From: an uncultured Akkermansia sp.
GTDB lineage: Bacteria; Verrucomicrobiota; Verrucomicrobiia; Verrucomicrobiales; Akkermansiaceae
Length of the DNA: 50,097 bases
Reading direction: 5' to 3'
Assembly (NCBI GenBank): GCA_947631275.1
Contig: CANRKR010000007.1
Coordinates: forward strand, 1 to 50,097
Part shown: one piece after another, positions 16,055 through 25,813 of the stretch
How positions within the stretch are numbered: the stretch's first letter is position 1
Layout of the letters: each line of letters begins with the position of its first letter
The notes under the pieces: model-generated
Seen by the model: the letters and a program-made list of their open reading frames with translations, nothing else
What the model was told of the DNA's origin: nothing
Database searches by the model: none
Translations under genes and position numbers: made by a program

Positions 16055-18505
16055 ATGGCGCGTGATGATCGACCCGAGCTACTGGCTCCTGCGGGAGATT
16101 GGGAGTGCGCTCGCGCTGCCGTAGCGAATGGGGCGGATGCAATCTATTTCGGGACGGAATATTTGAATGCGCGAATGAGGGCGCGCAACTTTACCTGCGC
16201 GGATGTGGCGGATCTCATGGATTTCCTGCACAGTCGCGGTGTGCGCGGATATGTGACGATGAACGTGCTGATTTTCCCCGGGGAGATGGCGCGGGCCGTG
16301 GAATGCCTGCATCTACTGGATGACGCCGGGGTGGACGGTGTGATTGTGCAGGATATGGGGTTGGCAGAAGTCATCACGCAACAGAGACGTGTCGGTTCCC
16401 TGCGTATGGAATTGCATATCTCCACCCAGATGAGCGTATGCTGTCCGGAGGCTGTCCAGCTAGTGGATCGTCTTTACGCTCCGGAGCAGATTGTATTGGC
16501 TCGCGAGTTATCGCTGCAGGAGATTGCCGCTTGTGCCGAAGCCACTTCTGCACGCATTGAGGTGTTTTGCCACGGGGCGTTGTGCGTTTCGTACTCCGGG
16601 CAATGTCTCACGAGCGAGGCACTCGGCTGCCGAAGCGCGAACCGTGGGGAATGCGCTCAGGCGTGTCGCCTGCCCTATCGTTTAAAAGTGGATGGAAAAT
16701 TGCTCGATCTGGGACCCCGCCGGTTTCTCTTCTCTCCTCAGGATTTGTGCACCCCGGAGCTGGTGCAGCCCATGCTGCGCGCGGGTGTGCGCAGTTTCAA
16801 GATTGAGGGGCGCCTCAAGAGCAGGGATTATGTGGCAGCGGTGACACAGACCTACCGCCGCGCACTGGATTCTGCGATGGCAGGCGAAGTATACACCCTG
16901 CAGGAGGATGAACTTTACGCCCTGCGGATGACCTTTTCACGCGGGTTTGCCACAGGATGGTTGCAAGGGACGGATCATCAACGCCTTACGCATGGCACCT
17001 GCTCAAAGAAGCGTGGCGTGGCGGTTGGGAGGGTGGCTCGGTTTGAGGAAGGAAGACTCACGCTTGCGGAAGAGCCTCGGACGCCGCTTGCTGCCGGGGA
17101 TGGATTTGTGATTGTCTCTCCGGGTAACGGGGATGATGAAGGGGAAGAGTTCGGTGGGAAGATATATCGCCTCGCTGGGAGCCGCGTGCTTTATTTTCAC
17201 AGCAACTCGAAAAGGACGGAAAGGGAAACCTTCCTCGGCGGCATGCTCTACAAATCTTCCGATCCCGCTCTCAGCAGACGCTTGCGAGCGAGCTGCAAGC
17301 TGCGGCCTCTGCGTCCCGGGGAGGGGAGCGAGACCCTTGACATGCGCTTCACCGCGCGCGTGGGGAAACCTGCGCGATTGGAGGCCCGAGGGATATGCGT
17401 CGAAAGCGCCATGCTGCCGCAGCAGGCGGATAAGCATGCTATGGACAAAGAGAGTCTCAGCGCACGCCTCTTCCGGTTGGGAGGGACGTCGTTTATCCCC
17501 GGGAAGTTGGAATGCTGCGTGGATCCCGGGTTGATGCTCCCGATTGCCGAACTCAACCGCATGAGACGCGAACTCGTGAAGAAGCTGGAGGAAACCTTTT
17601 CCACCGCGAGTCGCCGTCGGCATGAATCTCTGAGACCGGTGCAATTCGATCCGCCGGCACCGGCTCGATGCGCGAAATTAAGCGTGCTCTGCCGCACATT
17701 GGAACAAGCTCGTGCAGCCTTGCGGTGTGGGGTGCGACACCTCTACCTGGATCCCATCGATTTGCGCGACCTGCCGTCGTGGGCGTCAGAATTACGCGCA
17801 TCATTTCCGACTGCCCAGTTATGGGGTGCAACCCTACGCGTGATGAAGCCCCGGGAAGCGGGCTACTTTCGTTTCCTGCGTGAGATGAAGCCAGATGGCA
17901 TCCTCGTACGCAACCTCGGAGCTGTTCAATACTGGCTCGGAAAGGGAATCCCCCTCGTGGGCGATTTTTCGTTGAACGTTGCGAACCCTCAGAGTGTGAT
18001 GCTTTGGCGCAGACTTGGATTGGAGGTCTGCACGGTGTCGTATGATCTTAATATGCAACAGATTCAAGATCTGTTGAGCGGTGGCTGCGGACCTTACATG
18101 GAGCTCGTGTTGCACCAGCACATCCCCATGTTTCATTGTGAGCATTGCGTCTTTTGCACCTTCCTCTCTCATGGACACGATTTCAAGGATTGCGGGCAAC
18201 CCTGCCGACAGCATTCGGTGCACGTGGTGGATCGAAAAGGGGCGGAGCACTATCTTCTTAGCGATGAGGGATGTCGCAACACGCTCTTCAACGCTCGCGC
18301 TCAATCTGCCGCCCGGTGCGTACCGGATGCCCTGCATTCGGGGCTTTCTCGCTTTCGTGTGGAATTTCTCCGTGAGGATGCAGGGCAGGTGCGTCGCATT
18401 CTGGAAGGATACGGCCGTTTCCTGGCTGGGAAGACGGGAGTGGAATCACTGTTGAGGGAGCTTGGAGCCATCAATCGGCCGGGTGTGACTGAACCGGAGC
18501 GGTGA
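16055..18505 (+). CDS. Double-domain peptidase U32 family protein (RlhA/TrhP-like RNA hydroxylase)
   Basis: An 816-residue protein. Residues 1-270 form a full U32 domain: ELLAPAGDWECARAAVANGADAIYFG, then the Cys block FCHGALCVSYSGQCLTS with further Cys in RGECAQACRLPY. A middle region (about 270-520) resembles the DUF3656-type insert of RlhA. Residues about 520-816 look like a second, divergent U32 barrel with its own Cys set (FHCEHCVFCTFLS, DCGQPC). Members called peptidases are now known as prephenate-dependent tRNA (TrhP) or 23S rRNA (RlhA) hydroxylases with an Fe-S cluster, so an RNA-modification role is more likely than proteolysis. Confidence 0.85.
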   Translation: MARDDRPELLAPAGDWECARAAVANGADAIYFGTEYLNARMRARNFTCADVADLMDFLHSRGVRGYVTMNVLIFPGEMARAVECLHLLDDAGVDGVIVQDMGLAEVITQQRRVGSLRMELHISTQMSVCCPEAVQLVDRLYAPEQIVLARELSLQEIAACAEATSARIEVFCHGALCVSYSGQCLTSEALGCRSANRGECAQACRLPYRLKVDGKLLDLGPRRFLFSPQDLCTPELVQPMLRAGVRSFKIEGRLKSRDYVAAVTQTYRRALDSAMAGEVYTLQEDELYALRMTFSRGFATGWLQGTDHQRLTHGTCSKKRGVAVGRVARFEEGRLTLAEEPRTPLAAGDGFVIVSPGNGDDEGEEFGGKIYRLAGSRVLYFHSNSKRTERETFLGGMLYKSSDPALSRRLRASCKLRPLRPGEGSETLDMRFTARVGKPARLEARGICVESAMLPQQADKHAMDKESLSARLFRLGGTSFIPGKLECCVDPGLMLPIAELNRMRRELVKKLEETFSTASRRRHESLRPVQFDPPAPARCAKLSVLCRTLEQARAALRCGVRHLYLDPIDLRDLPSWASELRASFPTAQLWGATLRVMKPREAGYFRFLREMKPDGILVRNLGAVQYWLGKGIPLVGDFSLNVANPQSVMLWRRLGLEVCTVSYDLNMQQIQDLLSGGCGPYMELVLHQHIPMFHCEHCVFCTFLSHGHDFKDCGQPCRQHSVHVVDRKGAEHYLLSDEGCRNTLFNARAQSAARCVPDALHSGLSRFRVEFLREDAGQVRRILEGYGRFLAGKTGVESLLRELGAINRPGVTEPER

Positions 18506-18535
18506 AGTCCTGAGTCGTTGGTCCATACGCGACAT

Positions 18536-18571
18536 AAAAAGGGCGCCCATCTCGCAGAGAGAGCGCCTTTT
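18536..18571. terminator. Bidirectional terminator between U32 gene and trxA
   Basis: AAAAA-GGGCGC (18536-18546) faces GCGCC-TTTT (18563-18571): a 5-bp GC stem flanked by A and T runs, with one bulged G. Both convergent genes end within 40 nt of it, so it can serve both strands. Confidence 0.7.
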
Positions 18572-18604
18572 CGCGAAACGGAGAATAAACCTCCCGTCCC
18601 GAAA

Positions 18605-18922
18605 TTAGAGCAGAGCTTTGAGGTGGGCTAAGATATTGTCTTTTGATGTAGCGCCCGTGATGGTGTCCGCCAGCTCGCCGTTTTTGAAAAAGAGCAGGGT
18701 GGGAATGGAGCGGATACCAAAACGATTTGCGAGAGACGCACTGCCGTCCACATCGACCTTTCCGACCTTGGCCGTGCCCGCCATTTCCGTGGCAATTTGG
18801 TCGATGATGGGAGAGATCATCTTACAAGGACCGCACCATGTAGCCCAAAAATCCACAAGTACAGGGACGGGTGAACCGACCACCTCTGCTTCGAAGTTTG
18901 CTTCCGTGATGACTAGAGCCAT
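18605..18922 (-). CDS. trxA: Thioredoxin
   Basis: A 105-residue protein of classic thioredoxin length with WCGPC at residues 29-33 and the cis-Pro loop IRSIPTLLFFKNGE. It is a cytosolic disulfide reductant. The start is ATG 18922 (MALVITEANF); the frame extends upstream without homology-like sequence. It lies 46 nt downstream of the proline-rich gene on the same strand. Confidence 0.95.
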   Translation of the reverse strand: MALVITEANFEAEVVGSPVPVLVDFWATWCGPCKMISPIIDQIATEMAGTAKVGKVDVDGSASLANRFGIRSIPTLLFFKNGELADTITGATSKDNILAHLKALL

Positions 18923-18968
18923 AACTGTATTTCTGATGGTGATAGCAAGTGTTGTGCTGAGTATATGT

Positions 18969-19811
18969 TTATTCCTCCTCCTCGTCGTCGCCTTCATTGT
19001 CGGAGCTTTTCCCCCCGGAGGCGGCTTCTGTTTCCTCTGAAGCAGAGTATCCAGAAGAATCAGAGTCTGAAACTGCGGGTTCTCCAAAGAGGTATTCCGA
19101 GCTTCGTTTCGGGGTCTGATCAGTCGAGTACACCGTGAACAGGAACAGAGCCGCCATGAGCAGAGCCGCTATGTTGATGCCGATGAACGCAGGAGTCACA
19201 GGTTTGACCTCTTCTTCTTCTTCAGTCGCAGTCTGGCGCGAAAGTCCCGCAGGTCTGGTGATTCCCGAAGACTTCTGTGAGGTTGCCTTCTTCGTGCTGC
19301 CGGAGGCAGAAGGCTTGCCAATCGGCGCGGTAGCCGCAGGCATGGCAATGGTGGAAGAAGTCTTGAGCGCTCCTGCTCCTTTCGCCTTCAGGGCCGATCC
19401 ACCAGTCCCCGGCGCCGCCGGTCTGGGAGCAGCAGGACGCGCCAGGGGAACTGTGGCGGAGGGTGCCGCCGGAGCCGCCGGACGAGTCGGAACCCGCGGA
19501 GGAACTGACGTCCCGGGAGATACCGGCATCACAGGAGCCCCAGGTACAGGCCGGGGAGGGAAAGCCGGGGCCGCCCCAGGCGGGGGCATCGGCACACCGG
19601 GACGCGGCGGCATGGGAACTGCACCCGGGTTCATGGGCATCGGCATGGGCGGCACCGGAGCAACCGGGACCCCGGGGGGCGCAAACATTCCGGGCGCTGC
19701 TGGGATGCGCGGCGCTACAGGGGGGACAGGCATTCCCGGCGCGGGCGGCGGCATCGGCATGCCGGGCGCAGGCGGTGGCACAGGGGGAGTGGGTACCGGA
19801 GGAGTGTTCAT
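18969..19811 (-). CDS. Proline-rich single-pass membrane protein with acidic tail
   Basis: A 280-residue protein in three parts. Residues 1-135 are Pro/Gly/Met/Ala repeats (PPAPGMPMPPPAPGMPVPP and variants of PxxPG). About 135-195 is a basic Ser/Thr/Lys linker (GSTKKATSQKSSGITRP). One transmembrane helix near 212-232 (IGINIAALLMAALFLFTVYS) is followed by an acidic Ser-rich tail ending in GDDEEEE. With no signal peptide the Pro-rich part should be cytoplasmic. No family is recognised. Bias toward long Pro tracts suggests EF-P dependence. Start chosen at ATG 19811, where the Pro-rich sequence begins; the frame is open further but without protein-like sequence. Confidence 0.65.
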   Translation of the reverse strand: MNTPPVPTPPVPPPAPGMPMPPPAPGMPVPPVAPRIPAAPGMFAPPGVPVAPVPPMPMPMNPGAVPMPPRPGVPMPPPGAAPAFPPRPVPGAPVMPVSPGTSVPPRVPTRPAAPAAPSATVPLARPAAPRPAAPGTGGSALKAKGAGALKTSSTIAMPAATAPIGKPSASGSTKKATSQKSSGITRPAGLSRQTATEEEEEVKPVTPAFIGINIAALLMAALFLFTVYSTDQTPKRSSEYLFGEPAVSDSDSSGYSASEETEAASGGKSSDNEGDDEEEE

Positions 19812-20025
19812 GGCAGTCGTAAATCTCTGGCTCCTTAAAGGGTTCCTTCCTATATTGCACTTTTTTGGAGGCAAAGCAAGCGGAAAACGCATCAAATAGC
19901 ATATTTTTTTGTAAGGGAAGCAGGAAGGGAGAGGAGAATATCCGACCTTCCGCTGATGGATGGAGACCCGGCTTCCGTGGTGTACGCCGCCACACGCCGG
20001 GGAAAACGGGCGAATTCTAACGCTC

Positions 20026-20060
20026 TTGCCATATTTGTCCGAATGCGGTAGAATGCGCCC
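20026..20060 (+). promoter_or_regulatory. Leaderless promoter of dnaE
   Basis: TTGCCA (20026-20031), 17 nt, TAGAAT (20049-20054), then 6 nt (gcgccc) to ATG 20061. Confidence 0.65.
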
Positions 20061-23000
20061 ATGGCATTTGCACACCTGCACGTACACACTGAATATTCCC
20101 TGTTGGATGGGATGATCCGCACGGACCAACTCATTTCCCGCTGTGAAGAGCTGGGGATGCACAGCGTGGCCATTACGGACCATGGGAACGTGTATGGCGC
20201 CATTGAGTTCCTTGTGAATGCCAAGAAGAGCAACAAAGAACGCATCAAGTGGAATAAGGAGCATCCGGATGATCCTAAGCCTCTCTTCAAACCGATTCTG
20301 GGTTGTGAGATTTACCTCTCTCCCACACCGTTGGAGGTCAAGAAGCAGGTGCCAGGGCGTAACAAATACACGCACCTCGTGCTCCTCTGCGAGAACAACC
20401 GAGGCTGGTCCAATCTCATCAAGCTTGTTTCTCGCGCGCACCTGGAGGGGTTTTACTACAGACCCCGGGTGGACATGGAGACTTTGCGGGAGTTCAGCGA
20501 GGGGCTGATCTGCCTCACCGGGTGCATCTCCGGACCGCTGCAGGAGTGGATTCTGCAGGGACAGGTGGAGAAGGCGGAAGAGGCGTTTTGCGAGCTGTTG
20601 GATATCTATGGCAAGCAGAATCTCTTTGTGGAGCTGCAGGACCATGGACTTGAAGGTGAGCGGCGTTGCTCACCGGAGTTGGTGCGGATCGCCCGCAAGT
20701 ATGGAGTAGGGGTGGTGGTGACCAATGATGCGCACTTCTTGAAGGCGGAGGACCACGATGCACACGACATCTTCATCTGTGTGGGCACCGGAAACAAGCG
20801 GGCGGACACAAAGCGCATCAATTACCCTGCGAGCTCTTACCTCAAGAGTGAGGAGGAGATGCGTGAGCTCTTCCCGGATCTGCCAGAGGCGTACGAGAAC
20901 ACGATGCGTATCGCTGAGCGCTGCAATGTTTCCATTAAGCTGGATTCCACTTCCACCGACCGCTACCCGGAGTTTGCTACGCCGGACGGTTCCCCGCGCG
21001 AGGGATACCTGCGCCGTATCTGCTACGAGGGTCTTGCCCGGCGCTATGGGCAGGAACGTGCTGACACGGATCAGGGGTTGCGTGAGCGGTTGGATCGCGA
21101 ACTGGAGATCATCAACCAGCTGCGCTTTGCCAGCTATTTCCTCATTACCGCCGATTTCATTAACTGGGCGAAGGACCACGACATCCCCGTGGGACCCGGA
21201 CGAGGCTCGGCTGCCGGATCGCTTGTGGCGTACTGCATGCGCATCACTGACATCGACCCCATCAAGTTTGGGCTCCTTTTTGAGCGGTTTCTCAATCCGG
21301 AACGTGTCAGTCCACCGGATATTGACATTGATTTTTGTCAGACACGCCGCCCGGAAGTTATTGAGTACGTGCGCCGGAAATACGGTGAGCGCGCTGTGAC
21401 CCACATCATCACCTACGGCACCATGGGGGCCAAATCTGTGGTGCGAGATGTGGCGCGCGTGCTGGATATGAGCTATAGCGAAAGCGACCGCGTGGCGAAA
21501 CAGATTGAGAACGGTCCGAAAGTGACGCTGGAAAGCAGCTACAAGAGTAACGAGGATTTGCGTAAGATGATAGAGGGCGACAGCCTCTACAAGGAAATGT
21601 GGAATTACGCGCTCAAGCTGGAGGGAACTATCCGCAACGTGGGGATGCATGCGGCGGGAGTGGTAATCGGCGACCGCGATCTGGATGAATACGTGGCGCT
21701 CACGCGCGACGATCTCAGTAATCCGCAGGGGGAAGTGGTGGCTCAATGTGACATGGGAGCCATTTACAACGCCGGGTTGTTGAAGATGGACTTCCTGGGG
21801 CTCAAGACTCTCACGGTGATGAAGGACGCAGAGCGCTATGTGCGCTGGCGAGTACCTGATTTTCGCTACGATAATGTGGATATCGAGGATGCGGAGACGC
21901 TGGCTTTGTTGAACCGGGGGGAAACGATGGGGGTGTTTCAGTTGGAAAGTTCCGGGATGGTGGATACCTGCCGCCGATATGGGATTGAAAAGATCGACGA
22001 CATTATTGCGCTGCTCGCGCTGTATCGTCCGGGCGCGATGCAGTTCATTGATGATATGATCGCCGTGAAGAAAGGCGAGAAGCAGGCAAAGTATGAGCAT
22101 CCTCTGCTTGAGGAAGTTTCTGCCCCTACTTACGGCGTGATGATATACCAGGAGCAGGTGCAGGCGGCGGCTAAGCTGCTGGCAGGCTACAGCCTCGGCG
22201 GCGCGGATATCCTGCGCCGCGCCATGGGTCATAAGGATCAGAAGGAGATGGATGAGCAGCGTGCTCGTTTCGTGCGGGGGTGTTTTGATACGAACGGCAT
22301 CGATGCGACCACTGCCAATGCCATCTTCGATAAGATCCAGATGTTCGCCGGCTACGGCTTTAACAAGTCGCATTCTGCCTGCTATGGACACATTTCCTAC
22401 TGGACAGCGTACCTGAAGGCACACTACCCGGTTGAGTTTCTCTGCGGGCTGATGTCCAATGAAGCCGTCAATGAAAAGATCGGTGTGTTCATTCAAGAGG
22501 CGAATCGCATGGGGATTGAGGTGCTTGGTCCTTGTGTGAATCACTCCGGCGTGAAGTTCCAGCCGGAAACCATGCCCAACGGTCGCCTCGCCGTGCGCTT
22601 TGGTCTCGCTGCCGTCAAAAGCATGAGCGCTGAGACGGTGAGGGTCATCGTGGAAGAACGTGAGAAAAATGGTCCGTTCAAGAGCATGGAAGATCTGTGC
22701 TACCGGATCCCGAGCCAGAATCTTCGACGCAACCAGATTGAGGTTTTGGTGCAGTGTGGGGCTTTTGACTGGATGCATTGTACGCGGGCCCAGCTTTTCG
22801 AGGACATTGAGCGCTGTATGGGTGGAGCTGCCGTCATGCACCGCGACAATGAATCCGGGCAGATGGCGTTATTCGACGTACTCGACGCCGCTCCGGTGGA
22901 AAATGAGATGCAGAGCATTATTCGCGAATGGCCCAAGGAGCGTCGCCTTGAAGATGAAAAAAATCTCACCGGGTTCTATTTCACTGGCAACCCTCTGGAT

Positions 23001-23582
23001 GCCATGCGCGGCGTCATTGACAAACCGGGGATTACCTCTATCGGTTCTCTATCGGAACTTTCCCGGGAGGATATGCGTACCGTCAAAGATATGGCCGGCA
23101 TGATCCGCAACGTTGTCATCCGCACTTCCAAAACTTCCGGACAGCGTTTTGCCGTGATCACCGTGGAGGATTTTACCGGACTTACCGAATGCCTCGTCTG
23201 GGGGGATGTGTACTCAAAAGCTGCCGCCGTGGAGGGATTGTTGCAAGAGGGAAGTTTCGTGCGTTTCCGTGCCAGAATCATGGACGATGAGCGAAGCGGC
23301 GGCAAACGTGTTTCGATCAATTCAATAGAGCTTATCTCTGCTCTGAAACGCTCAGCCGATGCTCGCAAGGCACGATGCTTCGAGCTCAGCCTGTTGACCA
23401 CCCGCCACAATGCGGAGGACCTCACGCGAATCCGCGAGATACTGTTGAAACACCCCGGGTCAGTTCCGGTGCGCGTTACCATCCGTAATTCGTTGGGTAA
23501 TGCCGTTCGGCTCAAGCTGGGGGAGGAATTTGCCGTGGAGATTTCCACAGAGCTGGAGGATTCCCTTTCCATGTATTCCTGA
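20061..23582 (+). CDS. dnaE: DNA polymerase III subunit alpha
   Basis: A 1173-residue protein of usual DnaE length. The N-terminal PHP domain begins at once (HLHVHTEYSLLDGMIR). The polymerase core has GPGRGSAAGSLVAYC and the catalytic-Asp motif PDIDIDFCQTRR (near residue 425). The fingers follow (NVGMHAAGVVIG), with GYGFNKSHSACYGHISYWTAYLKAHYP further on. A helix-hairpin-helix region and an OB-fold (VVIRTSKTSGQRFAVITVEDFTG) lie at the C-terminal end. It is the replicative polymerase subunit. The leaderless arrangement is notable for such a heavily used gene. Confidence 0.97.
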   Translation: MAFAHLHVHTEYSLLDGMIRTDQLISRCEELGMHSVAITDHGNVYGAIEFLVNAKKSNKERIKWNKEHPDDPKPLFKPILGCEIYLSPTPLEVKKQVPGRNKYTHLVLLCENNRGWSNLIKLVSRAHLEGFYYRPRVDMETLREFSEGLICLTGCISGPLQEWILQGQVEKAEEAFCELLDIYGKQNLFVELQDHGLEGERRCSPELVRIARKYGVGVVVTNDAHFLKAEDHDAHDIFICVGTGNKRADTKRINYPASSYLKSEEEMRELFPDLPEAYENTMRIAERCNVSIKLDSTSTDRYPEFATPDGSPREGYLRRICYEGLARRYGQERADTDQGLRERLDRELEIINQLRFASYFLITADFINWAKDHDIPVGPGRGSAAGSLVAYCMRITDIDPIKFGLLFERFLNPERVSPPDIDIDFCQTRRPEVIEYVRRKYGERAVTHIITYGTMGAKSVVRDVARVLDMSYSESDRVAKQIENGPKVTLESSYKSNEDLRKMIEGDSLYKEMWNYALKLEGTIRNVGMHAAGVVIGDRDLDEYVALTRDDLSNPQGEVVAQCDMGAIYNAGLLKMDFLGLKTLTVMKDAERYVRWRVPDFRYDNVDIEDAETLALLNRGETMGVFQLESSGMVDTCRRYGIEKIDDIIALLALYRPGAMQFIDDMIAVKKGEKQAKYEHPLLEEVSAPTYGVMIYQEQVQAAAKLLAGYSLGGADILRRAMGHKDQKEMDEQRARFVRGCFDTNGIDATTANAIFDKIQMFAGYGFNKSHSACYGHISYWTAYLKAHYPVEFLCGLMSNEAVNEKIGVFIQEANRMGIEVLGPCVNHSGVKFQPETMPNGRLAVRFGLAAVKSMSAETVRVIVEEREKNGPFKSMEDLCYRIPSQNLRRNQIEVLVQCGAFDWMHCTRAQLFEDIERCMGGAAVMHRDNESGQMALFDVLDAAPVENEMQSIIREWPKERRLEDEKNLTGFYFTGNPLDAMRGVIDKPGITSIGSLSELSREDMRTVKDMAGMIRNVVIRTSKTSGQRFAVITVEDFTGLTECLVWGDVYSKAAAVEGLLQEGSFVRFRARIMDDERSGGKRVSINSIELISALKRSADARKARCFELSLLTTRHNAEDLTRIREILLKHPGSVPVRVTIRNSLGNAVRLKLGEEFAVEISTELEDSLSMYS

Positions 23583-23590
23583 GTTTTGCG

Positions 23591-23618
23591 TTGCTATCGA
23601 CGACGCAATGTGTAAAAT
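23591..23618 (+). promoter_or_regulatory. Promoter of lepB and downstream genes
   Basis: TTGCTA (23591-23596), 16 nt, TAAAAT (23613-23618), with a 17-nt leader to ATG 23636. Confidence 0.5.
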
Positions 23619-23635
23619 AAACAGAGCTTCGCGCT

Positions 23636-24880
23636 ATGCATAAGTTCGTCACCGGCATTCTGTTTTTTTTACTTGCTGTGCTCAACGGCATAGCGGACTC
23701 CCTGCTGGCATGGGTTTTGCCTCGTTGGCGTCGCACCGGCAATGAACTCGCAGCCCGTCTTTCTCATACTCTGCACCATTTCAAGCCGGAGATAGCGCCG
23801 GAGCGTCGGAAAGCCATGCAGACCGACATTGACCGACTGCACAAAGCTCTTCTGCTGTGGCGCCGCGGGGAAGTGCAGCATCTTGATACTGAATTGCGGG
23901 AGAAGTATCTGGAAACGTCCTTCCAACGCCCGCCAAGCTGGGTTGAATCTCTGGAATCCATTGTGGTGGTGCTGGTTGTTTTGCTTGGGCTGCGTGCCTA
24001 CTACATTCAACCTTTCCGTATTCCTACCAATTCCATGTGGCCCAGTCTCAATGGAATCGTTGTGCACGCGGTGGATGAGATCCCCTCTCTTCCGCGGCGT
24101 GCGTGGGATAAAATTACTTTGGGCAGCACGTATGTGGATGTGAAAGCAGACCGTAAGAAACGCCTCTTGCATTGGCGCGATGAACGCTACGCTCTGTTGT
24201 TCACCCGCACAATTCTGGAATTCGATGACGGCAGTCAGGTGGAACTTCCTGCCTCCAGCGGCACGGTGTTGCAGTATTTGCGAGAGCGCGGGAAGATTGC
24301 CCAGGATTCAAGCGGCGCCCTTTTCGCCATCCCTTTTGATGCCGGGGAAACCATCATGCGTGCACGCATTGATGCCGGGGATATGGTGTTGGCAGATCGT
24401 GTCAGTTACCAGTTCCGCCTGCCAAAGCGCGGGGAGACTTTTGTGTTTGATACGCGGGGCATTAACACTTCCGGCTCCCGGCAGCTTCGAGATCAGGCTG
24501 CGGCGACTCACTACATCAAGCGCCTCTGTGCTCTGCCGGGGGATTCTGTGAGCATCCGTTCCCCGCTGCTCTTTGTGAATGAACGGCCAGCTACGGAGGT
24601 CGGTATCGCCCGCGTGGAGGCGGCACTTCCTCCTTATCGACCAGAGGGTTACCATGCGCTTTCGCCCGTACGGGTTCCGGGAGCATTCCTTACGATCGGC
24701 AGTCGAGTGCAGCTTGCCAGGCCGGTCCAGCATTTTCTCGGCGAATACCTTGCCCTCGGTGACAACACGACCAACTCTCTGGATTCCCGCTATTGGGGAC
24801 CGGTGCGGCAGTTTAACGTACTGGGCCCGGCGTGTTTTACGCTCTGGCCCTTCACCTCCCATTGGGGAAGCATTGATTAG
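23636..24880 (+). CDS. lepB: Signal peptidase I
   Basis: A 414-residue type I signal peptidase with an N-terminal helix, a cytoplasmic charged region (about 30-100), a second membrane helix (SIVVVLVVLLGLRAYYI) and the periplasmic catalytic domain. The nucleophile is Ser133 in RIPTNSMWPS; the general base is Lys295 in THYIKRLCALPGDS; box E is GDNTTNSLDSRYWGP near the C-terminus. It is longer than the E. coli enzyme because of an insert between Ser and Lys (about 140-280). It starts a run of same-strand genes ending with the lipoprotein at 25785. Confidence 0.94.
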   Translation: MHKFVTGILFFLLAVLNGIADSLLAWVLPRWRRTGNELAARLSHTLHHFKPEIAPERRKAMQTDIDRLHKALLLWRRGEVQHLDTELREKYLETSFQRPPSWVESLESIVVVLVVLLGLRAYYIQPFRIPTNSMWPSLNGIVVHAVDEIPSLPRRAWDKITLGSTYVDVKADRKKRLLHWRDERYALLFTRTILEFDDGSQVELPASSGTVLQYLRERGKIAQDSSGALFAIPFDAGETIMRARIDAGDMVLADRVSYQFRLPKRGETFVFDTRGINTSGSRQLRDQAAATHYIKRLCALPGDSVSIRSPLLFVNERPATEVGIARVEAALPPYRPEGYHALSPVRVPGAFLTIGSRVQLARPVQHFLGEYLALGDNTTNSLDSRYWGPVRQFNVLGPACFTLWPFTSHWGSID

Positions 24881-24886
24881 AACACT

Positions 24887-25813
24887 ATGAATGGGAATGT
24901 GCAAGCAGATGTGATTACGCGTAACGCCAAGTCCAATCTGGCTTTCACTCTGGTGAATCTGCCGGAAGAACGTCGGCGTCACATGGCGCAGTTCTACGCC
25001 TTTTGCCGCATCATCGACGATATCGTGGATGAACCCGTGCTTTCCGGATCCTCTGAGCGCCACGCTGCTCTTGACCGCTGGATCGCCGTTATCACCCATG
25101 CCGTGCAGCCTACGCCGGGTATTGAGGATGAGGTGCAAACGATGATACGGGAAGTGAAGCCGGATCTGCAGCCCATGCTGCAACTCATCGAGGGCTGTCG
25201 TGGAGACATCGACCAGAAACAACCGGAGACGCGTGAGGATATGCTGGCGTATGCGTACAAGGTGGCTTCCTGCGTCGGTATCACCGCGGCACAGGTGATG
25301 GGTGCGAGCGAAGCCGCAAGGGATTATGCCATAGCTCTCGGTTACGCGTTGCAGCTGGTGAATATCCTGCGCGATGTGGCGGAAGACATTCACAAGTACG
25401 GGCGCATCTACCTCCCGGCACAGGATATGAAACTCTTCGGTGTGAGCATCGAGGATCTGCGGGAGCAACGCTACAACTACCGCATGCGTCAGCTGCTTGC
25501 TTACGAAGCCGCCCTCGCTGAAAAATTCTTCGGCGAGGCTGAGGAATCTTACCAGGTCCTCAGTGTGGAGGATCGAAATGCCCTTATCCCTGCCCAGGCC
25601 ATGAGCCTCATCTACCACACGATTCTGGAGAAAATGCAGGCGGATGAGTATCGCGTGTTTGAACGGCGCTATGCAGTGGGCAATTTCCGTAAATTGTGGT
25701 TCATGCTGCGCGCGCGCATTGGTACTGTGGAGCTTCCGCTGCCGAGTCTGGCGGATTGGGGGTTCCTGAAAAACGCTAACTCTGATGAAAAAGATTCCCA
25801 TGAAACTGGCTGA
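24887..25813 (+). CDS. Squalene/phytoene synthase family protein (HpnD-like)
   Basis: A 308-residue all-helical prenyl synthase of the head-to-head condensation family. The first Asp-rich motif is RIIDDIVDE at residues 41-49, the second LVNILRDVAEDIHKYGRIYLP near residue 165, both intact for binding two diphosphates through Mg. It probably makes presqualene diphosphate or squalene/phytoene from farnesyl or geranylgeranyl diphosphate. No cyclase, HpnC or HpnE partner lies in the window, so the product is open. It starts 6 nt after lepB and overlaps the next gene by 29 nt. Confidence 0.9.
   Translation: MNGNVQADVITRNAKSNLAFTLVNLPEERRRHMAQFYAFCRIIDDIVDEPVLSGSSERHAALDRWIAVITHAVQPTPGIEDEVQTMIREVKPDLQPMLQLIEGCRGDIDQKQPETREDMLAYAYKVASCVGITAAQVMGASEAARDYAIALGYALQLVNILRDVAEDIHKYGRIYLPAQDMKLFGVSIEDLREQRYNYRMRQLLAYEAALAEKFFGEAEESYQVLSVEDRNALIPAQAMSLIYHTILEKMQADEYRVFERRYAVGNFRKLWFMLRARIGTVELPLPSLADWGFLKNANSDEKDSHETG

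Noticed and set aside
20670..22841. A 723-residue open frame on the minus strand inside dnaE
   Set aside because: It is antisense to an unmistakable dnaE; its sequence is His/Arg-rich shadow translation with no motifs.
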